A stretch of 61,005 nt of DNA from an uncultured Acetatifactor sp. (lineage in GTDB: Bacteria; Bacillota; Clostridia; Lachnospirales; Lachnospiraceae): assembly GCF_910585425.1 (NCBI RefSeq), contig NZ_CAJUCP010000029.1, positions 1 through 61,005 of the forward strand, given 5' to 3'. Of this stretch, positions 52,287 through 60,548 are shown in pieces. The notes below the pieces were generated by a model that saw only the letters and a program-made list of their open reading frames with translations, was not told the DNA's origin and did no database searches. The position numbers and the translations under genes were made by a program. Within the stretch, counting starts at the first letter, position 1. Each line of letters starts with the position of its first letter.

Positions 52287-52440
52287 GGCCTATACAAAAT
52301 AGACAAAAAAAGGATGCATTCTTCGTCAAATTTGTTGGTTTTGGGAGTTGGCAAAACGGGGTCCAGATGGTATTATAATACTCGTAACCCCCAATACATT
52401 ATATAGTTTTTGCTATACCCCATAAGAAATACCTTCTCTA

Positions 52441-52472
52441 AAAAGGACAGTCACCCCATGGCTGTCCTTTTT
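52441..52472 (+). terminator. Terminator after ftsH
   Basis: AAAAGGACAG (52441-52450) pairs with CTGTCCTTTT (52462-52471) and is followed by more T. A TATAAT at 52374-52379 lies between the ftsH stop and this hairpin, leaving room for a short untranslated transcript. Confidence 0.75.
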
Positions 52473-52518
52473 ACATGCCCGGATTCGTGTGCCTGTCCGG
52501 GATATTTGCCTGTCCGGC

Positions 52519-53865
52519 TTACAGATTTTCGCTGCCTGTCCCGGCTTTCTCAAGCCGCTTCCGATACAGGATTCCCGTGATGTCCGCCAGAATCCAGCCG
52601 ATGGGGATGGCGGTCCAGATGCCGTACACCCCGATCCAGGGGACAGGAGCCAGCAGATAGGCCAGCAGAACCCTGGTTCCCAAAGAGATGACCGTGAGCA
52701 CCAAAGACATCTCCGGCCTGTTGACGCCCCGGTAATATCCGTACAGCAGGAACAATATGCCGATGCCGCAGTAGAAGGCCCCCTCGATCCGCAGATACCC
52801 CACGCCCACGGCGATGATCTCCGCCTCCCCGGGGCTGACGAATATCATCATCAGATAGCGGGCGGACAGGAAGATTAGCAGGGACACCGCCAGGCAGAAT
52901 GCCATGGACACCCGCAGGGCGCTCCCCATCCCCTGCTTCACCCGGTCGTCCCGGCCTGCGCCGTGGTTCTGGGAGATGAACAGCGAGAAGGCGTTGCCGA
53001 ATTCCTGGGCGGGCATATAGGCGAAGGAGTCGATCTTCACAGCCGCGGCGAAGGCCGCCATCACCACGGGGCCGAAGCTGTTCACCAGCCCCTGGATCAT
53101 CAGGATGCCGAAGTTCATGACGGACTGCTGGACGGAGGAGGAGAAGGCGAAGCGCAGGATCTCCGCCATGGAGGCCTTCTCCCCGCCCTCCTGGCGCCTG
53201 TGGAAGCGCAGTCTGGGCTCTCTGATCCAGGTGTAGGCCATGAGGCCTATGCCCGATACGGCCTGGGCGATCACCGTGGCCGCCGCCGCGCCGCCTATCC
53301 CCCAGTGGAAGACCATGACGAAGACCAGATCCAGCACGATGTTCAAAAGCGCGGTGCTGCCCAGGAAATACAGCGGCGCCACGGAATTGCCCACGGCCCG
53401 CAGCAGGTAGGCGAAGTAATTATAGAGGAAGACAAAGACAAGGCCCATGAAGATGATCCACACATAGCTGTGCATCATTTCCATCAGCTCGCCGGGAGTC
53501 CGCAGGAGGCGCAGGATCGGGCGGCAGAACGCCATCACCAGGAGGTTCAGGGCTACGGTGACCCCGCCGATCAGCAGGAAGGACAGCCGCATTGTGCTCT
53601 TCATGCGGGCCTCCTCCTTCCGGCCGAAATAGTAGGAGAACAGGGCGCCGCTGCCCATGGCCATGCCGATCAGGATGGAAGTCAGGAATGTCATCAAAGT
53701 GTAGGCGCTTCCCACCGCCGCCAGCGCGTCCGGCCCCAGGAAGCGGCCCACGATCAGGGTGTCCGCGATATTATAAAACTGCTGCAAGAGGTTGCCCAGT
53801 ATCATGGGGCCTGCGAACAGCAGCATGTTTTTGGTTACGTTTCCTTGTGTCAGGTCTTTTTTCAT
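52519..53865 (-). CDS. MATE-family multidrug efflux transporter
   Basis: The 448-residue protein has twelve membrane helices in two similar halves. The start, KDLTQGNVTKNMLLFAGPMILGNLLQQFYNIADTLIVGRF, is the standard MATE entry (quoted in part: MILGNLLQQFYNIADTLIVG), with the aspartate in helix 1. Family members export cationic drugs or metabolites in exchange for Na+ or protons. It begins 5 bases after the stop of a small protein gene, so it is the last gene of a three-gene operon. Confidence 0.9.
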   Translation of the reverse strand: MKKDLTQGNVTKNMLLFAGPMILGNLLQQFYNIADTLIVGRFLGPDALAAVGSAYTLMTFLTSILIGMAMGSGALFSYYFGRKEEARMKSTMRLSFLLIGGVTVALNLLVMAFCRPILRLLRTPGELMEMMHSYVWIIFMGLVFVFLYNYFAYLLRAVGNSVAPLYFLGSTALLNIVLDLVFVMVFHWGIGGAAAATVIAQAVSGIGLMAYTWIREPRLRFHRRQEGGEKASMAEILRFAFSSSVQQSVMNFGILMIQGLVNSFGPVVMAAFAAAVKIDSFAYMPAQEFGNAFSLFISQNHGAGRDDRVKQGMGSALRVSMAFCLAVSLLIFLSARYLMMIFVSPGEAEIIAVGVGYLRIEGAFYCGIGILFLLYGYYRGVNRPEMSLVLTVISLGTRVLLAYLLAPVPWIGVYGIWTAIPIGWILADITGILYRKRLEKAGTGSENL

Positions 53866-53869
53866 TTTA

Positions 53870-54052
53870 TCAGTCTTTTATCCTGTCCAGTTCCGTCAGG
53901 TTGATGCCAGATGCGGTCAATATCACTTTCAGTTCCACATATCTCTCATGCATTTCGCGATATGCTTCGGAATCTTTGTCGGACAATTTCATATAACGCT
54001 GCAGCCTGGAAAATTCTTCTACGTTCCTTTGCAGCATTTCTTTTTCGCTCAT
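53870..54052 (-). CDS. Small helical protein B, paralogue of the next gene
   Basis: The 60-residue protein is predicted to be almost wholly helical. It shares a pattern with the 63-residue protein encoded just upstream: LQRYMKL, then ELKVILTASGINLTELDRIKD against ALKAILNVAGVNLTDIDEIKE. About half of the aligned residues are identical in the last 35 positions. There is no signal peptide or metal motif. I do not recognise the family. It lies between its paralogue and the MATE transporter, with a GAAAAAGAAATG-type weak ribosome site. Confidence 0.7.
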   Translation of the reverse strand: MSEKEMLQRNVEEFSRLQRYMKLSDKDSEAYREMHERYVELKVILTASGINLTELDRIKD

Positions 54053-54085
54053 ATGGCTCCCCCTTGATTTCTTTTATACAAGCGC

Positions 54086-54277
54086 TTATTCTTTTATTTC
54101 ATCGATATCTGTCAGGTTCACCCCCGCTACATTCAGAATCGCTTTCAGCGCAAGGTACTCCTTTTTCAATTCGGCGTATGTCTCGGCTGCGTTCTCTTTT
54201 CGGGCCAGAAGCATGTACCTCTGGATTTTCTTTAAATCATCAATGGCAGCTTTCGCGATTTCGAGACCGTTTGGCAT
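54086..54277 (-). CDS. Small helical protein A, first gene of the MATE operon
   Basis: The 63-residue protein has two long helices and the terminal motif LKAILNVAGVNLTDIDEIKE. IQRYMLLARKENAA aligns with LQRYMKLSDKDSEA of the following gene. Both are acidic to neutral and soluble. It is 33 bases upstream of its paralogue, a spacing that supports tandem duplication. Possible roles include a small regulator, an adaptor of the transporter or a structural peptide; none is shown by sequence. Confidence 0.7.
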   Translation of the reverse strand: MPNGLEIAKAAIDDLKKIQRYMLLARKENAAETYAELKKEYLALKAILNVAGVNLTDIDEIKE

Positions 54278-54327
54278 ATGATCACCTGCTTTCTGAAATG
54301 CCGTTTCATTGTTTCTGTGACACTTTT

Positions 54328-54356
54328 ATCATAACAGATTTCCGGAAGGGTGTAAA
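54328..54356 (-). promoter_or_regulatory. Promoter of the small-protein/MATE operon
   Basis: On the minus strand TTTACA (54356-54351) and TATGAT (54333-54328) are spaced by 17 bp, each one base from consensus. Confidence 0.7.
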
Positions 54357-54515
54357 GGCTTTCGGAATCGGAAATGGCGATTGCAAACGGCTGTGGGTGC
54401 GGTTATAATGAAGAAGGGCGGGCCCGGCATGTAGCAAAAATGATGCATTGGTGGGTTATGATAGCAATCATGATCGGGGGGGAATTCGTTTTCCATGACG
54501 AGACAGGCGGAGGAC

Positions 54516-55625
54516 ATGTCAATGGGGAAAAAGAGGACAGCGATTATGGTCGCGTGCATGCTGGCCTGCGGGGGATGCCTGGCGCATCCGGCGAAGGTCC
54601 GGGCCCGGGAGGAATCCATTGCGCTGCTGGTGCAGCAGTATGAGGCCTATCGGGAGGCTTTCGAGGCCATTGGATCTGTGGCGGACGTGGAGGAAGCGGG
54701 ATATGACATCATCGAGGAGCAGCGGTTCCCGGTGCAATTGGAGACCTTCGGCGAGGAGCAGGTGGAGCTGGTGCCCATCCTGCACAGGGGGTACCACAGG
54801 CTGGCGATTCTGATCGTGGACGGCAGTGGGAACGTGCTGTTCAAGACCAACCAGCTGGAGACCAACTACAAATATCCGGGGCAGCTTTCCCAGCCCACCA
54901 AAAGCCTGGAATCCGTATCCTTTCAGGAGCTGGACCACGACGGGCTGACGGACATCGTATTGATCACCGTATGCGAGAACGACGCCGGGGACTACGCGGG
55001 GAAAAGCTACAGGGTGGGGGACGTGCTGTTCCAGCGGGACGGGGACTTCTACCGGGACTGGCGGGTGTCGGACAAGATAAACCGCTTCAGCATGAACAAG
55101 AGCGCGGACTTCATCGCCTCCTATGTGGGGGAGGGGAAGTCCACGGAGATCCTCTATACCGCCACCACCCTGAAGGAGCTGCAGGAGCACGGCTTCCAGC
55201 TGGTGCGGGAGCACAGCTACACCATAGAGTTCGAGAAGCAGGGCAGCCTCCTGGTGGCCCCGGGCTTCATCACCATGGCGGATTACGATGTGTTCATGAT
55301 CTACCTGGTGAACGGGGAGGGGGACATCGTCTGGAGCTTCCAGCCCATGGAGGATTACGACAATCTCTACGCCCTGAAGGGGATGGCCTGCCGGGACGTG
55401 GACGGGGACGGCATGAAGGATGTGGTGGTGCTGGCCAGGTACAGCTATGCAGGCCCGGAGGGGGAGCAGCTGATCGACACGAAATGCGACATCTACTACC
55501 AGCGCACGGACGGGTTCCAGGCGGAGGAGAACTTCGGGGAGATCTATCAGTGCACCGAGGAGGATACCATGGAGGAGCTGGTGGAGATCATCAGAGAATA
55601 CTGGGGGTGGCCAAAAGAGGAATGA
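54516..55625 (+). CDS. Secreted or lipid-anchored protein of the envelope two-component cluster
   Basis: ATG at 54516 behind GGCGGAGG gives 369 residues; ATG 54495 has no ribosome site. A hydrophobic N-terminal stretch ends in a cysteine-rich segment (MVACMLACGGCLAHP), which fits a signal peptide or lipobox. The body contains repeats of an FG-GAP/VCBS-like type with acidic turns: FQELDHDGLTDIVLIT and CRDVDGDGMKDVVVLA. These DxDxDG-like turns probably bind calcium. Its stop overlaps the start of the response regulator gene (ATGA), so it belongs to the signalling operon and may be the sensor's outside partner. Confidence 0.7.
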   Translation: MSMGKKRTAIMVACMLACGGCLAHPAKVRAREESIALLVQQYEAYREAFEAIGSVADVEEAGYDIIEEQRFPVQLETFGEEQVELVPILHRGYHRLAILIVDGSGNVLFKTNQLETNYKYPGQLSQPTKSLESVSFQELDHDGLTDIVLITVCENDAGDYAGKSYRVGDVLFQRDGDFYRDWRVSDKINRFSMNKSADFIASYVGEGKSTEILYTATTLKELQEHGFQLVREHSYTIEFEKQGSLLVAPGFITMADYDVFMIYLVNGEGDIVWSFQPMEDYDNLYALKGMACRDVDGDGMKDVVVLARYSYAGPEGEQLIDTKCDIYYQRTDGFQAEENFGEIYQCTEEDTMEELVEIIREYWGWPKEE

Positions 55626-56275
55626 TCAAGATACTGATTGTAGACGATGAAAAGTCCATCTGTGACCTGATAGACATCAACCTTTCCGCGGCGGGATACC
55701 ACTGCAGGAGCGTACAGGACGGGCTGGAAGCCATTGACCTGATCGAGTCGGAGAATTTCGACTTGATCCTTCTGGACATCATGCTGCCCGGGGCGGACGG
55801 CTTCGACATCATGGAGTACATCAGGCCCATGCGGATTCCCGTGATATTCATTACGGCGAAGCATGAAGTCAGGGACAGGGTCAAGGGGCTGAAGCTGGGG
55901 GCGGAGGACTATCTGGTGAAGCCCTTCGATGTGGTGGAGCTGGTGGCCCGGGTGGAGGTGGTGCTGCGGCGCTACAACAAGACCGAGACCACCCTCACCG
56001 CCGGGGACGTGGTGGTGGACACGGAGGCCAGGAAGGTGACCAAGGCCGGGAAGCCCGTGATCCTCACCAACAAGGAGTACGGCCTGCTGGTGCTGTTCAT
56101 CAGCAACAAGAACATCGCCCTGTTCCGGGAGAACCTCTATGAGAAGGTGTGGGGGGACGAGTACCTGGCGGACAGCCGGACCCTGGACCTCCATGTCCAG
56201 AGGCTGCGCCGGAAGATGGGCTGGGAGGAGAACCTGGTGGCCGTGTACAAGGTGGGCTACAGGCTGGAGATCTGA
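55622..56275 (+). CDS. OmpR/PhoB-family response regulator
   Basis: ATG at 55622 gives 217 residues. The receiver domain has IVDDEKS at the start, the phosphorylated aspartate in LILLDIMLPG near residue 51, and the lysine in YLVKPFD near 100. The C-terminal winged helix (KEYGLLVLFI, then SRTLDLHVQRLRRKMG and VGYRLEI) is the OmpR/PhoB type. The long frame upstream of 55622 is a shadow inside the preceding gene. It is followed after 2 bases by its histidine kinase. Confidence 0.93.
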   Translation: MIKILIVDDEKSICDLIDINLSAAGYHCRSVQDGLEAIDLIESENFDLILLDIMLPGADGFDIMEYIRPMRIPVIFITAKHEVRDRVKGLKLGAEDYLVKPFDVVELVARVEVVLRRYNKTETTLTAGDVVVDTEARKVTKAGKPVILTNKEYGLLVLFISNKNIALFRENLYEKVWGDEYLADSRTLDLHVQRLRRKMGWEENLVAVYKVGYRLEI

Positions 56276-56277
56276 GC

Positions 56278-57879
56278 ATGAAGTTTGTATACAAGATTTT
56301 GCTGTGGACGATCATCATCATGGCTGTGGCCTTTGGGCTCAGCGGGTATCTCTTCGTGGACTCCGTCTTCCAGAAATCCATGGAGCGGGAGGTGGCCCAG
56401 GCCCTGGACGGCAGCAATATCCTGCGGTTCGCCTTTGAGACGGCGGCCCTGAACATCCCCACGAAGTACAATGTGCTCCAGGACGTGGCAGTGGAGCAGA
56501 TCGGGGGCAAGCTGGAGAGCAGCGGCCAGGGCACGGAGCGGTATCTGCGCCTGTCCAATGAGGAGAGGGAGGCGCTCTACCAGAGCAACGGCTTCGCCCA
56601 GGACACCGGCCTGCTCCAGCAGATCGGCGAGGAGACCAAAATCTGGCAGGTAGTCCGGCAGGAGGGGCGCTACTATGTCCACACGGGGATCATGGTGGAC
56701 GCGCTGGACAGGAACCTGTACCTGGAGACCCTGGAGGACGTGACGGAGGTGTTCGAGGAGCGCGCCATGGGCTTTGCCGTCTATCGGCGGGTGACCCTGG
56801 CCATGCTGGCGTGCAGCTCCATCGTCATGTTCCTCATCTGTACCTGGCTCGCCAAGCCCATCCGCCTGCTCACCGGCGCCACCAGGCGCATGGCCCAGGG
56901 GGACTACAGCTACCGGGCCAGGAAGGTCAGCAGCGATGAGCTGGGCCAGCTCACCGTGGACTTCAACAGCATGGCCAATGTGCTGGAGGACACCATCGGA
57001 GAATTGCAGGAGGCAGTTCGGTCCAGGGAGGACTTCATCGCCGCCTTCGCCCATGAATTGAAGACACCATTGACTTCCATCATCGGCTACGCGGACCTCC
57101 TGCGGTCCAGGAAACTGGACGAGGAGAAGCACTTCCTCTCGTCCAACTACATCTACACAGAGGGGAAGCGCCTGGAGAACATGTCCTTCCGCCTGCTGGA
57201 CATCATCGTCACCAAGCGGGAGGCCATCGATCCCCAGCCCGTGGCGGCAAAGGTGCTCTTCCAATACCTGAAGGACATGTTCGCCGGGAACAAGGAGCAG
57301 AGGATTCGGTTCGCCTTCGGCAGCGGTACCGTATACGCGGAGGCAAATCTCCTGAAATCCGTCCTGCTGAACCTGGTGGACAATGCCTGCAAGGCGTCCA
57401 GCGAGGGCGGCCTGGTGGAGGTGCTGGGGAGGCGCCTGGAGGACGCCTACGCCTTCCAGGTGAAGGACTACGGCGTGGGCATCCCCGAGGAGGAGCTGAT
57501 GAAGGTCACCGAGGCCTTCTACATGGTGGACAAGTCCCGCTCCCGCAGCAGGAACGGGGCGGGACTGGGCCTTGCGCTGTGCGTGGAGATCCTGCGGCTC
57601 CATGACAGCGAGCTGGAGATAGAGAGCAGGATGGGAGAGGGCACCTGCATCAGCTTTGTCATTCCTGACAAAAAGGGAGAGGCCGGGGCAGACGGAGCCC
57701 GGAGGCAGAACGCGGAGGAGACCCTCCTGCGGAATGAGATAGCCCACAAGGCCCTGCGGGAGACACAGGCCGGGACAGAAAAAGAAAGTGCCGGACAGGA
57801 ACAGGGCGAAGCCCCACGGCAGGGGGCAGAGGGGGATGCGGAGGATGAAGATGACGAAAAAGAACTGGGAGAAGCTTAG
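56278..57879 (+). CDS. Membrane sensor histidine kinase
   Basis: The 533-residue protein has two membrane helices (residues about 7-25 and 175-195) with an extracellular sensor domain of about 150 residues. A HAMP domain follows (LAKPIRLLTGATRRMAQGDY). The phosphorylated histidine is in FAHELKTPLTSIIGYADLL near residue 260. The ATPase part shows LVDNACKAS, DYGVGIPEEE and GAGLGLALCV. The last 45 residues are rich in Glu, Ala and Gln and lie beyond the catalytic domain, an unusual addition. Its partner is the response regulator just upstream. Confidence 0.92.
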   Translation: MKFVYKILLWTIIIMAVAFGLSGYLFVDSVFQKSMEREVAQALDGSNILRFAFETAALNIPTKYNVLQDVAVEQIGGKLESSGQGTERYLRLSNEEREALYQSNGFAQDTGLLQQIGEETKIWQVVRQEGRYYVHTGIMVDALDRNLYLETLEDVTEVFEERAMGFAVYRRVTLAMLACSSIVMFLICTWLAKPIRLLTGATRRMAQGDYSYRARKVSSDELGQLTVDFNSMANVLEDTIGELQEAVRSREDFIAAFAHELKTPLTSIIGYADLLRSRKLDEEKHFLSSNYIYTEGKRLENMSFRLLDIIVTKREAIDPQPVAAKVLFQYLKDMFAGNKEQRIRFAFGSGTVYAEANLLKSVLLNLVDNACKASSEGGLVEVLGRRLEDAYAFQVKDYGVGIPEEELMKVTEAFYMVDKSRSRSRNGAGLGLALCVEILRLHDSELEIESRMGEGTCISFVIPDKKGEAGADGARRQNAEETLLRNEIAHKALRETQAGTEKESAGQEQGEAPRQGAEGDAEDEDDEKELGEA

Positions 57880-58684
57880 CCTGTTTCTGATCCCTCTGGC
57901 GGCGGTCATCGTAGGGCTGGCCGTGTGGGGGCCCGAGGCGCTGGCCAGATACCGGGACAAGGCCATCCTGAACCAGATCCAGGCCCAGGAGACCCATACC
58001 GGGACGGAAGGATACCGCTATTCCCTGGGCGCCAACGAAAAGGTGTACATCCTCTCCAAATGCCTGAACAACCAGATCCTGCCGGAGAGCGAACAGAACG
58101 CCATGACGCGGAACGGCCTGGACTATGAGAACCTGACAGGCATCTACGCCTTCGTGGCCAATAAGAAGGACGCCTCCGGCCAGGACGTGGAGGAGAGCGC
58201 GGGGATCCAGTTGGCCAACCGGGGCCTGGCGGAGCTGAAAGAGCGGGGGATACTGCCGGAGGGCATCCAGGAGCTGGCGGAGGACTCCTACAGCGCCGTG
58301 CTGTATTCCGCCATCGATGTGCCGGATCCCCAGAACAATGTGCTGGTCTGGAAGATAAGCCTGGATACCAGCCTGCAGAATGCCAACAAGGAGAACCGCC
58401 TGCTGGACGCCTATGTGGACGCGGACACGGGCAAGATATACGAATTCTACGCCCGGACGGGGATCTCCTCCTGGGAGGCCGTGGACGCGGACGGCATGGC
58501 GGCCGCCTGGGCGGAGTACATGGAGCTGGGGGAGCCGCAGGAGTACGGGAACATCAACCCCCTGTCGGAGAATACCCCCTACTTCAGGAAGTATACCTTC
58601 TCCGGGATGGAGAAGGAGGACGTGGTGGCCACTGTGGGATATTATGAGGGAATCAACGAGCTGTACCTGAAGATTTCGAAGTAG
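57851..58684 (+). CDS. Membrane-anchored protein of unknown function in the two-component operon
   Basis: ATG at 57851 follows GGAGG at 57840-57844 and gives 277 residues; ATG 57836 and 57845 are alternatives. One membrane helix at residues about 9-27 (LFLIPLAAVIVGLAVWG) anchors an extracellular domain of about 240 residues. I recognise no enzyme motif. The part with LVWKISLDTSLQNANKENR and LLDAYVDADTGKIYEF resembles a PepSY/YpmB-like fold, which often accompanies wall or peptidase control. It overlaps the kinase gene by 29 bases. Confidence 0.65.
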   Translation: MTKKNWEKLSLFLIPLAAVIVGLAVWGPEALARYRDKAILNQIQAQETHTGTEGYRYSLGANEKVYILSKCLNNQILPESEQNAMTRNGLDYENLTGIYAFVANKKDASGQDVEESAGIQLANRGLAELKERGILPEGIQELAEDSYSAVLYSAIDVPDPQNNVLVWKISLDTSLQNANKENRLLDAYVDADTGKIYEFYARTGISSWEAVDADGMAAAWAEYMELGEPQEYGNINPLSENTPYFRKYTFSGMEKEDVVATVGYYEGINELYLKISK

Positions 58685-58811
58685 GCGGGTCGCATCCCCT
58701 TGTTACAACTTTGATACAAAAAAGATAAAGACCGGATACAGAAAAGATGTCACTTTGATGTGGCCGTCCTCTATACTGTACCTGACACACATGGGAAAAG
58801 GGGGCGGAAAC

Positions 58812-59597
58812 ATGGGCGCACAGGGCGGCAGAGGACAGAGGCGGAGGATGAGGAGGCTGACGGGAACGGCATTGTTCGTGGCAGCTTTCTTTTTGTCTGC
58901 CGCCCTGGCGGGAAAGGGGTGCTTCCTGCTGGTGGACAAATGTATCAGCGCCTTTGCCCGCGGCTCCTCCGGGGGACAGGGGGCGGCGGTGGTGGCAGAC
59001 GCCGGAGAGCCGGGGGGCATCGTCATGGTGAACGATGAGGCGGGGCCCACAGGGCTGGTGGCCATCGATGCCGGGCACGGCGGGGAGGACGATGGCTGCT
59101 ACCGGGACGGCGTGTCGGAGGCCAGGGTCAATCTGGAGCTGGCGAAGGGCCTCTCCGGGAAGCTCCAGGAGCTGGGCATCGACACCGTGATGCTGCGGGA
59201 GGACGACGAGAGCCTGCCCTCTCTGGAGGAGCGGGTGAAAGCGGCGGAGGCGGCGGGAGCGGACATCTTTGTCAGCATCCACCAGAACGCCTACGACGGC
59301 ACCCAGGCCGGGGTGTCCGGCATCGAGACCTGGTACTGCGGGAACCTGGCGGACAGCGGCCGCCTGGCCGGGCTGGTGCACAAGGGGGCGGTGGAGAAGA
59401 CAGGGGCCGTGGACAGGGGGACGCAGGAGACGGACGAGCTGTATGTAATCCGCTACGCGACCATGCCGTCCTGCCTGATAGAGACATCCTTCCTGTCCGA
59501 CAGCGCGGAGCGCCGGGCCATCACCTCCCCGGCCTACCAGGACAAGCTGGTGGAGGGGATGGCGCAGGGCATCGCGGAGTACTTCGGCGCAAAATGA
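58812..59597 (+). CDS. N-acetylmuramoyl-L-alanine amidase (Amidase_3)
   Basis: ATG at 58812 gives 261 residues with a signal-anchor at about residues 17-35. The catalytic domain shows AIDAGHGGEDDG with the zinc histidine near residue 87, then a glutamate in SEARVNLELAK, DIFVSIHQNA for the second histidine, and IETSFLSD with the active-site glutamate. It cuts the bond between muramic acid and the peptide stem. It follows the two-component cluster by 127 bp and may be its target. Germination or cell-separation roles are possible. Confidence 0.9.
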   Translation: MGAQGGRGQRRRMRRLTGTALFVAAFFLSAALAGKGCFLLVDKCISAFARGSSGGQGAAVVADAGEPGGIVMVNDEAGPTGLVAIDAGHGGEDDGCYRDGVSEARVNLELAKGLSGKLQELGIDTVMLREDDESLPSLEERVKAAEAAGADIFVSIHQNAYDGTQAGVSGIETWYCGNLADSGRLAGLVHKGAVEKTGAVDRGTQETDELYVIRYATMPSCLIETSFLSDSAERRAITSPAYQDKLVEGMAQGIAEYFGAK

Positions 59598-59617
59598 AGC
59601 GGTTTTTGAAATAATCC

Positions 59618-59646
59618 TTGCGATCTGTGCAAAACTGTGCTACAAT
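59618..59646 (+). promoter_or_regulatory. Promoter of the tRNA-Tyr/tRNA-Leu unit
   Basis: TTGCGA (59618-59623), 17 bp and TACAAT (59641-59646) lie 30 bp ahead of tRNA-Tyr. Confidence 0.6.
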
Positions 59647-59675
59647 TTTCTTTGTTCAGGGCGATGGCCCTGCAT

Positions 59676-59757
59676 GGATGGGTTCCCGAGTGGCCAAAGG
59701 GGACAGACTGTAAATCTGCTGCAAATTGCTTCGGTGGTTCGAATCCACCCCCATCCA
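59676..59757 (+). tRNA. tRNA-Tyr (GTA)
   Basis: The acceptor arm GGATGGG (59676-59682) pairs with CCCATCC (59750-59756), discriminator A. The anticodon loop CTGTAAA gives GTA. A long variable arm (TGCAAATTGCTTC) marks a class II tRNA, as expected for bacterial tyrosine tRNA. The T-loop GGTTCGAATCC is intact. The 3' CCA is not encoded. Confidence 0.93.
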
Positions 59758-59771
59758 TTTATGGAAAATAG

Positions 59772-59855
59772 GCAGGTATGGTGGAATAGGCAGACACAAG
59801 AGACTTAAAATCTCTCGGGGGCGACCCCGTGCCGGTTCAAGTCCGGCTACCTGCA
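59772..59855 (+). tRNA. tRNA-Leu (TAA)
   Basis: GCAGGTA (59772-59778) pairs with TACCTGC (59848-59854), discriminator A, which is the leucine identity base. The anticodon loop CTTAAAA gives TAA, reading UUA and UUG. The variable arm is long (CGGGGGCGACCCCG), as in all leucine tRNAs. CCA is not encoded. It lies 14 bases after tRNA-Tyr in the same unit. Confidence 0.93.
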
Positions 59856-59865
59856 CTTATCTGAA

Positions 59866-59912
59866 GAATCCACAGATTCAGCCGGAGACTGAATCTGTGG
59901 ATTCCCTTTTTT
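59866..59912 (+). terminator. Terminator of the tRNA unit
   Basis: GAATCCACAGATTCAG (59866-59881) is perfectly complementary to CTGAATCTGTGGATTC (59889-59904), a 16-bp stem with CC and six T residues after it. Confidence 0.88.
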
Positions 59913-59916
59913 GCGA

Positions 59917-60186
59917 TCAAAATCGCACTTTCCCATATGCATCAAGAATCTGGGCAAGCTTTTCCAGCTTGGGGACCGCCGTGCGCAGCGTGCCGGACGG
60001 AGATTCGGTCAGCCTGGCGATCTGCTGCATCAGATGGCGGTACTGCTCCCCCTGTGCATCATTCCAGTTCTCGCTGGACTTCATGGAACCTCTGACATTT
60101 GCCTGAATCCGTTCTATTTCCTTTATCGTTTTTTGAAGCGTCATCTTCATCTGCCGGATCGCTTCTGCCGATGCGTTAATTGCCAT
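59917..60186 (-). CDS. Small WXG100-like helical protein 1
   Basis: The 89-residue protein is predicted as a two-helix hairpin. The turn has NWNDAQGEQY near residues 41-50, in the place of the W-x-G turn of WXG100 (ESX) proteins, with D instead of G. The N-terminal helix is amphipathic (AEAIRQMKMTLQKTIKEIERI). Such proteins are secreted by, or escort toxins to, the type VII secretion machine. It is the last gene of a cluster that includes a similar protein and a Sel1-repeat protein. Confidence 0.6.
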   Translation of the reverse strand: MAINASAEAIRQMKMTLQKTIKEIERIQANVRGSMKSSENWNDAQGEQYRHLMQQIARLTESPSGTLRTAVPKLEKLAQILDAYGKVRF

Positions 60187-60203
60187 AAAACCATTCCCTC
60201 CTC

Positions 60204-60479
60204 TTATATGTCCAACGCCTCATATGCTTCGATTTCCCGCAACAATGCCTTCAATGTCGTAATGCAGCCTCCCAGCTCCTCGATGGGTTTCGTGAGCGCC
60301 GTCGTGCAGTCATTCACGATGCCCCCGAGCTGCTGGTACTTTGCATCCCTCCAGTTAGCGCCCGCCATATCATAAGTGCGCTTCAAATCATGTGATGTCT
60401 TGTCAAACTCGTTGATCGAGTGCTCGCACAGTGAAATTGCTCTGGTCACTGCTGCCTTTTCCACGGAAACATTTGCCAT
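60204..60479 (-). CDS. Small WXG100-like helical protein 2
   Basis: From ATG 60479, behind AAGGAAGGAGAG, the product is 91 residues, wholly helical, with NWRDAKYQQLG near the middle, the W-x-D variant of the WXG turn also seen in the following protein. Sequence identity with that protein is low beyond the turn. Gap between the two genes is 17 bases. Together they look like a pair of WXG100-type partners of a type VII secretion substrate. Confidence 0.6.
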   Translation of the reverse strand: MANVSVEKAAVTRAISLCEHSINEFDKTSHDLKRTYDMAGANWRDAKYQQLGGIVNDCTTALTKPIEELGGCITTLKALLREIEAYEALDI

Positions 60480-60548
60480 TCCAGATACTCTCCTTCCTTT
60501 TTCCGCCCATTCCACAATAAAAGCACAGGCGCGTCCATATTCATGCTC

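Noticed and set aside
54971..55621. Upstream extension of the response regulator frame
   Set aside because: It is a shadow inside the preceding exported-protein gene; the receiver domain starts exactly at 55622.
59676..59912. Integration site (att duplication) at the tRNA genes
   Set aside because: No second copy of a tRNA 3' end and no integrase gene is present within the window.
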